Shown piece after piece: positions 6,461 through 6,777 of a stretch of 6,777 nt of DNA. Source of the stretch: Deltaproteobacteria bacterium (GTDB lineage: Bacteria > Myxococcota_A > UBA796 > GCA-2862545); NCBI GenBank assembly GCA_019307545.1, contig JAFDJI010000201.1:1-6777 (forward strand), written 5' to 3'. The translations under genes and the position numbers were made by a program. Position 1 is the stretch's first letter, and each line of letters begins with the position of its first letter. Below the pieces are notes generated by a model. The model was not told the DNA's origin. It made no database searches and saw only the letters and a list, made by a program, of their open reading frames with translations.

Positions 6461-6487
6461 CTGCGACACGCTAACACGTGTCCGCAG
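6461..6487. repeat. Ten-base-pair inverted repeat upstream of the kinase-like gene
   Basis: Left arm CTGCGACACG (6461-6470), spacer CTAACA, right arm CGTGTC-C-GCAG (6477-6487). The arms are complementary apart from one bulged base. As minus-strand RNA this would be a stable hairpin with a six-base loop, ending just before the purine-rich ribosome-binding site. As DNA it contains the 8-base palindrome ACACGTGT (6474-6481) and could be an operator shared by the kinase-like gene and any divergent gene. Which applies cannot be told from sequence. Confidence 0.45.
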
Positions 6488-6521
6488 TACGCTCGAAGCC
6501 CCCTTCAACAGTGGTCGTGGC

Positions 6522-6550
6522 TTGGGTCATCGCGAGGGGAAGGATACCCT
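6522..6550 (+). promoter_or_regulatory. Possible sigma-70-like promoter for the rightward partial gene
   Basis: TTGGGT (6522-6527) and TACCCT (6545-6550) are separated by 17 bases, a weak match to -35/-10 boxes. A short dyad GGACC-AC-GGTCC (6552-6563) follows. Matches this poor are common by chance; the support is mainly the position ahead of the possible gene at 6581. Confidence 0.15.
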
Positions 6551-6580
6551 TGGACCACGGTCCTATGGTGCGAGCCGAAC

Positions 6581-6777
6581 GTGGATTTGGACCTGCCCGA
6601 TGCAGACTGCCTGCTCATCGTCCGCATCTACGGCGCGGCGATCGGTATCCACGAGTACACCAGCCTCGTCCAGGCACCCACGGTGTGGCTGCTCGGGGGT
6701 CCGCTCGGTCTGTACAGGATCTCGCCGAATCCTCGAGATAATGCCCGGATCAGTCCACCCATCCGACCTGGTCGATG
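6581..6777 (+). CDS. Possible partial gene running off the right edge, unknown function
   Basis: An open frame from GTG 6581 to the window end has no stop (begins VDLDLPDADCLLIVRIYG). By hand count about 42 of the first 49 codons end in G or C, which is the coding signature of the neighbours. The protein also looks balanced rather than Arg-rich. After about 6727 this bias falls to roughly 5 of 16 codons, so the real gene may end, shift frame, or give way to another gene there. One candidate is an ATG at 6741 in the next frame (begins MPGSVHPSDLVD). No ribosome-binding site stands out for GTG 6581, and the frame is also open upstream of it. No family recognised. Confidence 0.35.
   Translation, partial: MDLDLPDADCLLIVRIYGAAIGIHEYTSLVQAPTVWLLGGPLGLYRISPNPRDNARISPPIRPGR

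Noticed and set aside
6478..6741. 87-codon plus-strand open frame
   Set aside because: The translation becomes Arg/His/Pro-rich as in shadow frames, and the alternative frame from 6581 has much stronger codon bias over the same bases.

Overview
High-GC bacterial chromosome fragment with five convincing genes and one possible gene running off the right end. The gene set suggests a myxobacterium or a related delta-type lineage. The evidence is a secreted M6-type protease ending in a MYXO-CTERM-like tail, a von Willebrand factor A (vWA) lipoprotein behind a near-perfect sigma-54 promoter, and a Hanks-type kinase-fold protein. No species can be assigned from the sequence. No tRNA, rRNA, CRISPR array, insertion sequence or phage gene was seen.

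Layout. Positions 1-87 hold no recognisable gene. A secreted M6-like metalloprotease (88-1473, +) is followed by a 133-base regulatory gap. That gap carries two dyad symmetries and a sigma-54 -24/-12 promoter, which reads into a vWA-domain lipoprotein (1607-3079, +). After an 80-base gap come a nitrilase (3159-4097, +) and, 70 bases later, a LarA-superfamily nickel-pincer enzyme homologue with a Tat lipoprotein signal (4168-5607, +). A kinase-fold gene (5641-6441, -) converges on these from the right. Its catalytic loop lacks the essential Asp, so it looks like a pseudokinase. Its upstream region has a hairpin-forming inverted repeat and is followed by a possible divergent partial gene (6581 to the end).

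How the genes may work together. The nitrilase and LarA homologue are close, co-oriented and chemically compatible. A nitrilase acting on a 2-hydroxynitrile gives a 2-hydroxy acid, the substrate class of LarA-type racemases and epimerases. However, the nitrilase looks cytoplasmic and the LarA homologue looks exported, so a direct two-step pathway is only a hypothesis. The protease and vWA protein are both cell-envelope or secreted proteins, but the vWA gene has its own promoter. The most unusual items are the apparently Tat-exported, lipid-anchored LarA homologue that keeps all cofactor-binding residues, and the pseudokinase.
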